Positions 25,855-32,904 of a stretch of 64,000 nt of DNA are shown piece after piece. The position numbers were made by a program, and so were the translations under genes. This DNA comes from CBFFRJ01 sp051486985 (lineage in GTDB: Bacteria; Pseudomonadota; Gammaproteobacteria; Enterobacterales; Enterobacteriaceae), in the NCBI RefSeq assembly GCF_051486985.1, contig NZ_JAHVDV010000031.1:1-64000 (forward strand), written 5' to 3'. Position 1 is the first letter of the stretch. The number at the start of each line of letters is the position of its first letter. Under the pieces are notes generated by a model. The model was not told where the DNA came from and did no database searches. It saw only the letters and a list, made by a program, of their open reading frames with translations.

Positions 25855-26076
25855 ATGAAAGACAGGAAAGTAGACCCCATCGCAAAAATCGCTATGCGCA
25901 GCCGAGGCATTACGGTCAAGGAGAAACGGGTCCGTTATCAGGGGGAAATAATTGTCTTCAGGTTCAATCAGGACCACTATGACGTTTACCTGAATGACGA
26001 AAAAGTAGGCGATATCGTCACCCACAACATCAATGACGCCATCGCAATCTGGAAACAGCGCAAATCTAAGTTATAA
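25855..26076 (+). CDS. Small hypothetical protein
   Basis: 73 aa, basic at both ends, with no membrane segment or signal peptide. The centre RYQGEIIVFRFNQDHYDVYLNDEKVGDIV looks like a small beta-rich fold. An AAGAGG lies 15 bp upstream, further than ideal. I do not recognise the family. The protein-like composition and the single open frame in an otherwise empty stretch support a real gene, only moderately. Confidence 0.5.
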   Translation: MKDRKVDPIAKIAMRSRGITVKEKRVRYQGEIIVFRFNQDHYDVYLNDEKVGDIVTHNINDAIAIWKQRKSKL

Positions 26077-26750
26077 ATCCAGTCAATCATTTGCCCGTTA
26101 TTCATTATTCTCATTTCCGCTACCGTCATTCACACAGCGTAACGCCTTTTCTCGCGCCAAAAACAGACTGCATAAATAACATGCAGTCTTGTGTTTACAA
26201 AGAAACCGATGTTACAACGAAAACTCCGTTTGGCCTTAACGTGCAAAACACTTTTACTCTGCAATGTGTTTCACCTTACGCACGACGTAACGTCGCCAGA
26301 TGGCAATCTTCAGCTTTGGAAAAAAATGTATCATTATTCCGCCATAGCGAAGCGGCGAAGGTAGCGTGCACAACGCCGCCTTTCTTGCCTGCACATGCGC
26401 AAGGCGTATCATCACCCACAACGCACCAATAAAAATAGCACCCAAAAACGCAAAATTTTTTAGCCTGAGGCACAAAAAATTTCTCGCTCGCTCACATAAT
26501 GACGGAAAAGACCTACGAAATTGCAGGATATAAGCATCAGGCTGCGCTTTTATGGAGCGCGGTATCATATTTATACCTCTGCACTCGGATATCGCTCTGC
26601 AAAAAATATATCGTGATGCTAAAAACTGAGCATGAGTAAAAAAATAATGCGGTATAGCGGAATTACTCTCTATTGTGGTATTGATTTTTACTCAATAATA
26701 ACTAAAAATTGTTTTGTTAGATTTTAATTTCCAGGACAAGGAGTAATGTG
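26077..26750. other. AT-rich spacer before the H-NS paralogue
   Basis: About 670 bp. A minus-strand frame at 26254-26568 (104 aa) has AGAGG 7 bp before its ATG and a hydrophobic stretch (FAFLGAIFIGALWVMI), but its composition is not convincing. The last 150 bp before the H-NS gene are rich in A/T tracts and should hold its promoter and possibly an autoregulatory H-NS nucleation site. Confidence 0.35.
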
Positions 26751-27155
26751 ATGTCAGAAGCACTAAAAAACCTTAACAACATTCGTACCCTTCGCGCGCA
26801 ATCTCGCGAAGTTTCTCTTGAATCTCTCGAAGAGATGCTAGAAAAACTGGTTGTTATTGTTGAAGAGCGTCGTGAAGAAGAATCTTCACAGAAGCGCGAA
26901 CTTGAAGAGAAAGAAGCAAAACTGGCTGCGTTCCGTCAGAAATTGCTGGAAGAAGGTATTGATCCAACTGAACTTCTTTCTTCTCTGAAAACCACCACTA
27001 CCAAGCGTAAGTCAGTGCGTGAGCCGCGTCCGGCTAAATATAAGTATATTGATGAAGATGGCAGCGAGAAAACCTGGACAGGCCAGGGTCGTACGCCAAA
27101 AGCAATTACTGCCGCGATTAAACAAGGCAAAAAGCTCGAAGATTTCGCAATCTGA
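26751..27155 (+). CDS. H-NS/StpA-family nucleoid protein, additional paralogue
   Basis: 134 aa. ATG 26751 is used because AAGGAG lies 7 bp upstream. The N-terminal oligomerisation domain MSEALKNLNNIRTLRAQSRE...LEEMLEKL is close to H-NS. The linker (KTTTTKRKSVREPR) and the C-terminus (TPKAITAAIKQGKKLEDFAI) are closer to StpA. The AT-hook-like DNA-binding loop is TWTGQGRTPKAI. Neither the E. coli hns neighbourhood (tdk, galU) nor the stpA neighbourhood (alaE) is present, so this is probably an extra paralogue. It silences AT-rich DNA and could act on the surrounding AT-rich fimbrial and stress genes. Confidence 0.93.
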   Translation: MSEALKNLNNIRTLRAQSREVSLESLEEMLEKLVVIVEERREEESSQKRELEEKEAKLAAFRQKLLEEGIDPTELLSSLKTTTTKRKSVREPRPAKYKYIDEDGSEKTWTGQGRTPKAITAAIKQGKKLEDFAI

Positions 27156-27162
27156 TTTTTTT

Positions 27163-27199
27163 AGTGGGGAGCGTTTTTTTCTCCCCACTTCTCTTTCTT
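27163..27199 (+). terminator. Terminator of the H-NS paralogue
   Basis: A perfect 9-bp stem AGTGGGGAG/CTCCCCACT with a T-rich loop, followed by TCTCTTTCTT, begins 8 bp after the stop codon. The 27200-27798 stretch after it shows no gene. Confidence 0.8.
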
Positions 27200-27798
27200 A
27201 CACCCTCTTCGCTTTACGATCATTTCCCTTTGCCAGACGCCTTTCTCTCGCTTTGACCATACATTACTTCAGAATATGTCCTGATATTCTCGATCACTTT
27301 GACGTGCTGTTTACCTTCTCACGATCTGCAAGGTCAGTTCATCACCGCACCGTTTACCTGAAATTAGGATGTTTCCTGAATAATTATTCTGCCCCTTCCT
27401 GTGGTTATTACAGGTGGATCGAGGAAAAGGATTTTTCGTCCCCCAGAAACTACATAGTTTTACGCTGAATCTATTTTCATCTGAACATATGTTTTAAATC
27501 AGGTTGGATGTTCGGCGCGTGGGACATTCAGTACTCTCGTAGGGCACAATTTTATCAGGGTTATCAGTTTTAAAGAAACATGGCAGGTTATCTTCTTCTT
27601 AAGGCCTGGCAGGTACGTTATTCAAGGCAACAACCAGGTCTGATTGGTCGCAATTACCGCAGATTGCTGTTTATAAGCATCACACCTCGGTTACTCGCCT
27701 CCACTGCCGCCAGTTATACTCCCTGAGCGTAAAAACGCCTCATTGATTTTCAGTCAGTAGCCGTCAACATTTCTGAATGCAGGCTTCGGTTATCGGCT

Positions 27799-28032
27799 AT
27801 GAAGATCGTTCTTCTAAAAGAGTGGCTGCTGCCGTAAGAATTTGACCTTGCTTACCAGTAGCGGCAATCGACCTTCACCGGTTTTAAGAAAAGGTATATT
27901 GCCCTTGCACGGCATCAACCCCGAGTTACGTGGCTGGTAGAAAATCCGCCAGAACAAAACGACGTGGCTGTTTATATACCAGGCGACGCTGGGCCAATGA
28001 CACATGCCTGGCGAAAGGTCTTGCATTTTTAA
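27799..28032 (+). pseudogene. Possible decayed small gene with two in-frame stops
   Basis: One reading frame starts at ATG 27799 (MKIVLLKEWLLP), meets TAA, continues EFDLAYQ, meets TAG at 27859, and then stays open for 56 codons to TAA 28030. The last part, GFKKRYIALARHQPRVTW then LVENPPEQNDVAVYIPGDAG, reads like real protein. No start codon exists for the open part alone. I do not recognise the family. It may be a nonsense-mutated remnant, or a chance frame. Confidence 0.35.
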
Positions 28033-28113
28033 ATATGACCCAGAGGTTAATAAATCTAAGCAGTAGCCTGATTAAACGTGTATGGTAGGCCCCCCTCATA
28101 TCAGGAGTTGCCT

Positions 28114-28278
28114 ATGTCCGGACGTAAAGACGCATTAACCCGCCGTAACCATTTAGTAAAATGCCCGTGCCCTAACTGTGCCAAAGATTCTGAACATAGC
28201 TTCAGCCGGGTTCAGAAAGGTGCCCAGCTTGTCTGCCCATACTGCAATAAATTATTTAAATCTGCCCCACGTTTCTGA
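28114..28278 (+). CDS. YnfU-like small zinc-ribbon protein
   Basis: 54 aa. It starts at ATG 28114 with AGGAG 8 bp upstream. Two CxxC-type knuckles, CPCPNC and CPYC, form a zinc ribbon, separated by HSFSRVQKGAQLV. It resembles the small zinc-binding proteins found beside cold-shock genes in enterobacteria (YnfU type). The position, 200 bp before cspH, fits that pattern. The molecular role is unknown. Confidence 0.75.
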   Translation: MSGRKDALTRRNHLVKCPCPNCAKDSEHSFSRVQKGAQLVCPYCNKLFKSAPRF

Positions 28279-28446
28279 CAGAACGTTCATGCCAGGTGTA
28301 AAGATGAATGATTCAGTAATCGACTCATCTGGCAATGTTGTTCACTCTCTTTCGTGACCGATCGAACAAATTTTTTCGGCAACTGGTCAGGCGACCTGGC
28401 TTATAAAAAGCTAAAGAGTAGCAATGTATTAATTTTAGCGTATAGT

Positions 28447-28472
28447 TGTTCCGGGTTTACATAAAAGGAACA
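28447..28472 (+). promoter_or_regulatory. Hairpin that could mask the cspH ribosome-binding site
   Basis: TGTTCC (28447-28452) pairs perfectly with GGAACA (28467-28472) across a 14-nt loop. The right arm includes the AAGGA Shine-Dalgarno 6 bp before the TTG start. Such a weak stem could make translation temperature- or factor-dependent. Confidence 0.45.
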
Positions 28473-28475
28473 TCG

Positions 28476-28688
28476 TTGTCTCGTAAAATGACAGGCATTG
28501 TCAAAAGCTTTGACAGCCTCAGTGGTAAAGGGCTCATCACCCCATCAGATGGTCGAAAAGACGTTCTTCTGCATATTTCAGCTTTCAATACCAGTGAATC
28601 AGAACAACTCCTGCCAGGCATTCGCGTTGAGTTTTGCCGCATCAATGGTCTTAGCGGACCGGTAGCGGCAAATATATACCTCTCATAA
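28476..28688 (+). CDS. cspH: CspH-like cold-shock-family protein
   Basis: 70 aa with a TTG start, chosen because AAGGA lies 6 bp upstream and the product then begins (M)SRKMTGIVKSFD, the same length and start as E. coli CspH. RNP1 reads GKGLITP in place of GFGFITP and RNP2 reads VLLHISA, so the aromatic nucleic-acid-stacking residues are largely missing, as in CspH/CspF. Binding to RNA is therefore probably weak or altered. It lies in tandem 350 bp before a canonical CspA-type gene. Confidence 0.85.
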   Translation: MSRKMTGIVKSFDSLSGKGLITPSDGRKDVLLHISAFNTSESEQLLPGIRVEFCRINGLSGPVAANIYLS

Positions 28689-28869
28689 CAGTCACTGCAT
28701 CCAGACGTTTTTTCGTAAGGTTAAGTAAAAACTTAAAAGCATAGACAAAGCGGATGTTAAGCGCACCGCGAGAAACCGACAGACATTTAGCCATCCGGGC
28801 GTGTGAGCGGTTAAAATAAAAAAAGTTAAACATTGCTAAATAAAAATTACTGTGCCTTAATGACGTTAC

Positions 28870-28887
28870 CGGTTTGGAATACAGACC
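28870..28887 (+). promoter_or_regulatory. Cold box in the 5' leader of the CspA-type gene
   Basis: CGGTTTGGAATACAGACC matches the start of the E. coli cspA leader (CGGTTTGACGTACAGACC) at 15 of 18 positions. It begins about 170 nt before the ATG, the usual leader length of cold-inducible csp mRNAs, which fold into a temperature-responsive structure. The 28689-28869 stretch contains no gene and should hold the promoter. Confidence 0.75.
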
Positions 28888-29040
28888 TTATGAACGCAGT
28901 TTTAGTAAAGCAGTCCTCAGTTCAAGTGTTATCCAAAGATACTCTTCTTCGTGAGCCTTCTCCTAAGCGCCAAGTAAGTAACTCTTTTATTACAGGCCAT
29001 CATCGCCGCCTCGCGTGGCTCATCAACTAAGGAAGTATCT

Positions 29041-29253
29041 ATGTCTAATAAAATGACTGGTTTAGTAAAATGGTTTAACTCCGATAAAGGTTTTGGCTTC
29101 ATCACCCCTAACGATGGCAGCAAAGATGTATTCGTACATTTCTCTGCTATTCAAAGTGATAGCTTTAAAACTCTGGATGAAGGTCAGCAGGTTTCTTTCA
29201 CCATTGAAAATGGTGCAAAAGGCCCGGCAGCGGCTAACGTTACCGCGCTGTAA
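29041..29253 (+). CDS. CspA-family cold-shock RNA chaperone
   Basis: 70 aa, a single cold-shock domain. RNP1 KGFGFITP and RNP2 VFVHFSAI are intact, with the aromatic residues needed to bind single-stranded RNA/DNA. MSNKMTGLVKWFN is closest to the CspA/CspG group. AAGGAAG precedes the ATG. Together with the cold-box leader it is probably cold-inducible and melts mRNA structure at low temperature. It cannot be assigned to one of the csp paralogues by reading alone. Confidence 0.95.
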   Translation: MSNKMTGLVKWFNSDKGFGFITPNDGSKDVFVHFSAIQSDSFKTLDEGQQVSFTIENGAKGPAAANVTAL

Positions 29254-29334
29254 GCAAGACCCTGTTATCGTGTAGAGGTGAAAAACCGGTCCTGTCTAAG
29301 GCCCCCTTATTACGCTCTGCTGATAATCATAAAG

Positions 29335-29355
29335 CCCGCTTATTGCGGGTTTTTT
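29335..29355 (+). terminator. Terminator of the CspA-type gene
   Basis: CCCGC-TTATT-GCGGG followed directly by six Ts, about 80 bp after the stop codon. Confidence 0.8.
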
Positions 29356-29534
29356 AATACCTTAACGCTGACAATGCATTTTTACCCGTGCTCATGATCG
29401 TCGTCCTGCCAGGGTGTCTTTGCCAGAGCTGACAAAATTTATGGATGTCAGTGGTATATTTTTCCTTCGATATATCCTTTAAGCAAAAAGCGAAGTGATA
29501 CAATGAGTGATAACGCAACAGCGAGGAGAAATTT

Positions 29535-29723
29535 ATTCCTAACATTAAATTTACATGTCCGGTCTGTAACTGTAAGAAATTTATTTTTACTACCTTCAGT
29601 GCAGACAAAGATACCCCACATGGCGCGCTATGCTCGGCCTGTGGTACCCGTTTATCTATAAGATCCTGCATTCCAGACGACGCTCATCTTTCTCAGATTA
29701 TGGTTTTTCACGACATCAGGTAG
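29535..29723 (+). CDS. Small zinc-ribbon protein, apparently starting at ATT
   Basis: 62 codons with CPVCNCKKF and CSACGTRLS, the paired CxxC knuckles of a zinc ribbon. There is no ATG, GTG or TTG before the first cysteine: an in-frame TAA lies upstream at 29511. An ATT at 29535 sits 7 bp after a strong GAGGAG. ATT is a known rare start (infC). The neighbourhood of cold-shock genes suggests a cold-related role; the family is not recognised. It could instead be a remnant that lost its start codon. Confidence 0.5.
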   Translation: MPNIKFTCPVCNCKKFIFTTFSADKDTPHGALCSACGTRLSIRSCIPDDAHLSQIMVFHDIR

Positions 29724-29853
29724 GTTATAGCGAAGCGGATGTTTTTGCCAGACTCTATGACTAGCAATCTTTCTTCTATAAAAAGGTAATAGTTGAAAGC
29801 TGACATAATAACGTCGTAAAAATAAAATCCTTGCCTTATTTTCGACGTGCCAT

Positions 29854-30111
29854 TCATTTTTTTGTAAACATAACCGACTTAAGCGCCCGCTCATAAAGTT
29901 CAATTTCTTCTAACGATGCGCTGGATTCATATTTTTGGGCGTACTGACGTTTCAAATGCTCAATTAATGCTTCCCTACTAAATTCTTCGCGTGGGCGTGT
30001 ACTGAGCAGGAACTCTATCGCTTCGCCAATTATTACATTCTCATTTTTCACGCCAACCCCTTGTTTAAGATATATTCTTAACAACCCAAGGAGTAAATGA
30101 GAATTCATCAT
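29854..30111 (-). CDS. YmgB/AriR/YcgZ-family small regulator
   Basis: 85 aa. NVIIGEAIEFLLSTRPREEF followed by SREALIEHLKRQY and ERALKSVM resembles the two-helix core of the E. coli YcgZ/YmgA/AriR group (YcgZ has LGEIVTEILKDG..LSRKSLCAKL). Those proteins act in biofilm and acid or cold responses, some through the Rcs pathway. No membrane segment or signal is present. An AAGGAG lies upstream of the ATG. The assignment is by pattern and should be taken as probable. Confidence 0.65.
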   Translation of the reverse strand: MMNSHLLLGLLRIYLKQGVGVKNENVIIGEAIEFLLSTRPREEFSREALIEHLKRQYAQKYESSASLEEIELYERALKSVMFTKK

Positions 30112-30636
30112 CAGGCATAATCATGTGGACTAAAGTGCAATTCGCCATGAATATACGAATGAAATTAGATAATATTCACGGTTAAGGTTGATTGGTTACA
30201 TTAAACCTAAGCATACGCCATTATCATGCGGATAGCTTGTTTTAATACCGGTTAATCAGACCTGGTCCTGAAACTGCAAAAAAAGAGTTCCATAACGTTA
30301 AAAAGAGTCACCCACTGGCGTCTCTGCCGCTACGTTTTCAATCGTGCTTATGCATTATTACCCCTCCCCTGCGACGTTACGTTCTGGGCATTTTTGATCC
30401 GAAAATAAAATCCCCCACGCCGTGCTCCTGCTATTAAAAGATAAAATATGCTCTGACAGAGCGTTAAGGCTGTCATTCTCCCCTACACTTTCAGATATGG
30501 TTAGCCTTACTTACGCCTGAAAAAGTTGAAACGGGTTATACGCAACAGAGGCCACATTACAAACGCCCTCTGCCGGGCATCTGCCAGTGGTTCATCTCTT
30601 GTTTGACCATGGCATAGCAGATCAGGAGAAGGTTCA
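30112..30636. other. Intergenic region between the YmgB-like and PanE-like genes
   Basis: 525 bp with no supported gene. It should hold the divergent promoters of the two flanking genes. AGGAGAAGG just before 30637 is the ribosome site of the PanE-like gene. No repeat or RNA was recognised. Confidence 0.3.
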
Positions 30637-31527
30637 ATGTCAGACTTTCCAGCCACTGCGCTGATTGGACCGGGTGCGATAGGGACCACTATCGCGGCGG
30701 TACTGCATGAAGCAGGCCGGACGCCGCTACTTTGCGGACGCTCCGCGCATTCAACATTAGTCTTGCGTCATGATGAAGGCGAAATTGTTGTTCCCGGTCC
30801 GGTGTTAACCGATCCCGCAACCATCAAACACCCCATGAGCCTGGTTTTCGTGGCGGTAAAAACGACTCAGAACGCCGACACTGCCAGGTGGCTGTGCGTT
30901 TTATGCGATGAAAATACGGTGGTCTGCGCTTTGCAAAATGGTGTTGAACAAAAAGCTCAACTTGCAGGGTTGGTCAATGGCGCAACGGTACTGCCGTCGG
31001 TGGTCTGGTTTCCGGCTCAGCGTGAACCTGATGCATCGGTCTGGCTACGCGCTAAACCGCGTCTGACGTTACCGAATGTTCCGCAGGCAAAACGGGTGAC
31101 AGAGGCCCTGAGCGGCACCTCATGCAGCGTTGAGCTGTCCGACGATTTTTGTTCTGTGGCCTGGCGCAAGCTTTTACAAAATGCGGTAGCCGGCCTGATG
31201 GTTCTGGCAAATCGCCGTGCCGGTATGTTTTCCCGCGAGGACGTCAGCACGCTTGCCCACGCTTATCTGCATGAGTGTCTGGCGGTAGCTCGCGCAGAAG
31301 GGGCGGTACTGGATGATCGTATCGTGGAGGAGATCATAGAGGGTTTTCAACGCGCCCCCGCCGATTTAGGCACCTCGATTCTGGCCGACCGGCAGGCTAA
31401 TCGCCCGATGGAATGGGATATCCGTAACGGCGTGATACAACGCTACGGTCATGCTCATGGCATTCCAGTTCCGGTTAGCGATGTGCTGGTTCCGCTGCTG
31501 GCAGCGGGAAGTGAGGGGCCTGGCTAA
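30637..31527 (+). CDS. Ketopantoate reductase-like oxidoreductase (PanE/ApbA family)
   Basis: 296 aa. The N-terminal Rossmann motif is ALIGPGAIGTTIAAVL (residues about 8-23). The conserved lysine region WRKLLQNAVAG (about 179-189) and the PanE C-terminal helical domain follow, with NRPMEWDIRNGVI in place of the usual S/E-rich substrate motif. It is probably a paralogue of PanE rather than the housekeeping enzyme, because it stands alone and the motif YGAIG(A) is altered. NADPH-dependent reduction of a 2-oxo acid is likely. Confidence 0.85.
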   Translation: MSDFPATALIGPGAIGTTIAAVLHEAGRTPLLCGRSAHSTLVLRHDEGEIVVPGPVLTDPATIKHPMSLVFVAVKTTQNADTARWLCVLCDENTVVCALQNGVEQKAQLAGLVNGATVLPSVVWFPAQREPDASVWLRAKPRLTLPNVPQAKRVTEALSGTSCSVELSDDFCSVAWRKLLQNAVAGLMVLANRRAGMFSREDVSTLAHAYLHECLAVARAEGAVLDDRIVEEIIEGFQRAPADLGTSILADRQANRPMEWDIRNGVIQRYGHAHGIPVPVSDVLVPLLAAGSEGPG

Positions 31528-31673
31528 TCACGCCAGCAAAACCGCGACCGCAAACAACACTCCTGCGTAAAAGCAAAGAAACAGCTCAGATTTTACGCGC
31601 CAGGTGTTGCCAGCGGCGGAGTGTGATGCACTTATACGCTGTTATTAAGCAGGCATACAGCCAGGTATTTCAT

Positions 31674-31702
31674 AAAAAAGGGCAAGCGACATTACCTGCC
31701 CT
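31674..31702 (-). terminator. Terminator of the 94-aa protein gene
   Basis: On the minus strand AGGGCA/TGCCCT with a 12-nt loop is followed by TTTTTT, 58 bp after the stop of the gene at 31761. It supports that gene being a single transcription unit. The 31528-31673 gap shows nothing else. Confidence 0.7.
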
Positions 31703-31760
31703 ATAACTCTGCACCTTAAGTTAAATGATATATAAGAAGCTACCTTGCTCCCGGTTGTAT

Positions 31761-32045
31761 TCATTGTTTCGGGTTGAAGGCTCCACGCTTTATGTTTACA
31801 AGCCTGTTATTCCCGGATAGAGAACCCTTACTGGATTCCTTTTCTGCGTTGAACGCCTGAGATATCCAGATGTCACGGATCAAGGATGAGCAGGTTTTAC
31901 GGTGTTCTTCATTTAATGACACCTGCATTTTACTGACGATGCTATTTATTAGCTCGCTATGAGTAAGATTTTCTTCCAGCAGCAATTCCTTTACCGTTTG
32001 CATTAAAATTAAATCTTCGGGGCTCACACTACGCTTAAAAATCAT
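31761..32045 (-). CDS. Hypothetical protein, 94 aa
   Basis: A helical N-terminal half (SPEDLILMQTVKELLLEENLTHSELINSIVSKM) is followed by a polar basic C-terminus. There is no signal peptide, metal site or HTH that I can name. AGG lies 7 bp before the ATG, and a terminator follows, which supports a real gene. The family is not recognised. Possibly related in style to small stress-response connectors, but that is a guess. Confidence 0.55.
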   Translation of the reverse strand: MIFKRSVSPEDLILMQTVKELLLEENLTHSELINSIVSKMQVSLNEEHRKTCSSLIRDIWISQAFNAEKESSKGSLSGNNRLVNIKRGAFNPKQ

Positions 32046-32904
32046 GGTGGCGACCTAATTTCTTAAGGTAAAATTAAGGTTTGCTCATAATCAGCCCTGC
32101 ATTATTGCGGTTCTGAATTGATGTATAAGCAATTAAAAAATACTGCCGTTTTTGCTTGATTTCAATAACCAGGCCTTTATTATCTGTTTGCGACATGAAT
32201 GTTATTTTTTACATGCACCAAAATAATTTAATTTAAGTTTACTTTTCCAGGAAAGCTGGCTGATTTAATTTTTTCGTTATAGTGCAAAAGTATGCGAACA
32301 CTGTGCAAAGCGTGATTCCGGTGTTTATCATCTGAGAATGCAAGGGGTTATCGGTCATGGACACCCGACAACAATCTGGGTGTATTTATGATAGATATCA
32401 AAAAGATAGATTTTTTAAGTAATAACTTCACCTGGGTGTCGCTCTGTCTGCTCAGGAACAGTCGTGTGCTCCAGGCAGAACGCCATTATGTTAACGGTGA
32501 TTGTAGCCACTCATAGTAAAGAGACGAAATATCGGAAGATTTGAACAGGGACTTTTGCAATTGACCGGAAATGTTCGCTGCGAGAATGATTGACAGTATT
32601 ATCATTGAGATGTTTTTAAGGTTAACACCCTTCTCATGCTAATTATTATCAGGGTGGCATTTACTGAGTGTTAAACAGATCACATATATTATGCAATACA
32701 GAAAAAAATATTAAAAGAAACAAACCTTGCATCATGCTTCTTACAGATAATATTAATGTTTTATCAAACACGGCCGATGACAAGATGAGTCAATTCATAA
32801 TGAATATTAGACCCAGCATTTACACTACGCGAAACAGTAGAGTGAAAGTTTCCGTAACATAAAGATAATTAAAGAAAACCAGGTATTTTAACGAGGAACC
32901 CTCT
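32046..32904. other. Long AT-rich region upstream of the chemoreceptor
   Basis: About 860 bp without a supported gene. A frame at 32668-32862 lacks a ribosome site. GAGGAA just before 32905 is the chemoreceptor's ribosome site. A sigma-28-like match (GAAAGTTT then GATAA near 32842-32865) has the wrong spacing. No repeat or RNA was recognised. Confidence 0.3.

Noticed and set aside
26254..26568. 104-codon minus-strand membrane protein
   Set aside because: A ribosome-like AGAGG exists, but composition and lack of any family pattern leave it unconvincing; it is noted only in the spacer entry.
27814..28026. 70-codon minus-strand frame
   Set aside because: The opposite strand gives a more protein-like, though interrupted, frame, and this one lacks start signals.
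32842..32865. Sigma-28 promoter for the chemoreceptor
   Set aside because: GAAAGTTT and GATAA are present, but the spacing is 2 bp too short and the GCC of the -10 octamer is missing.
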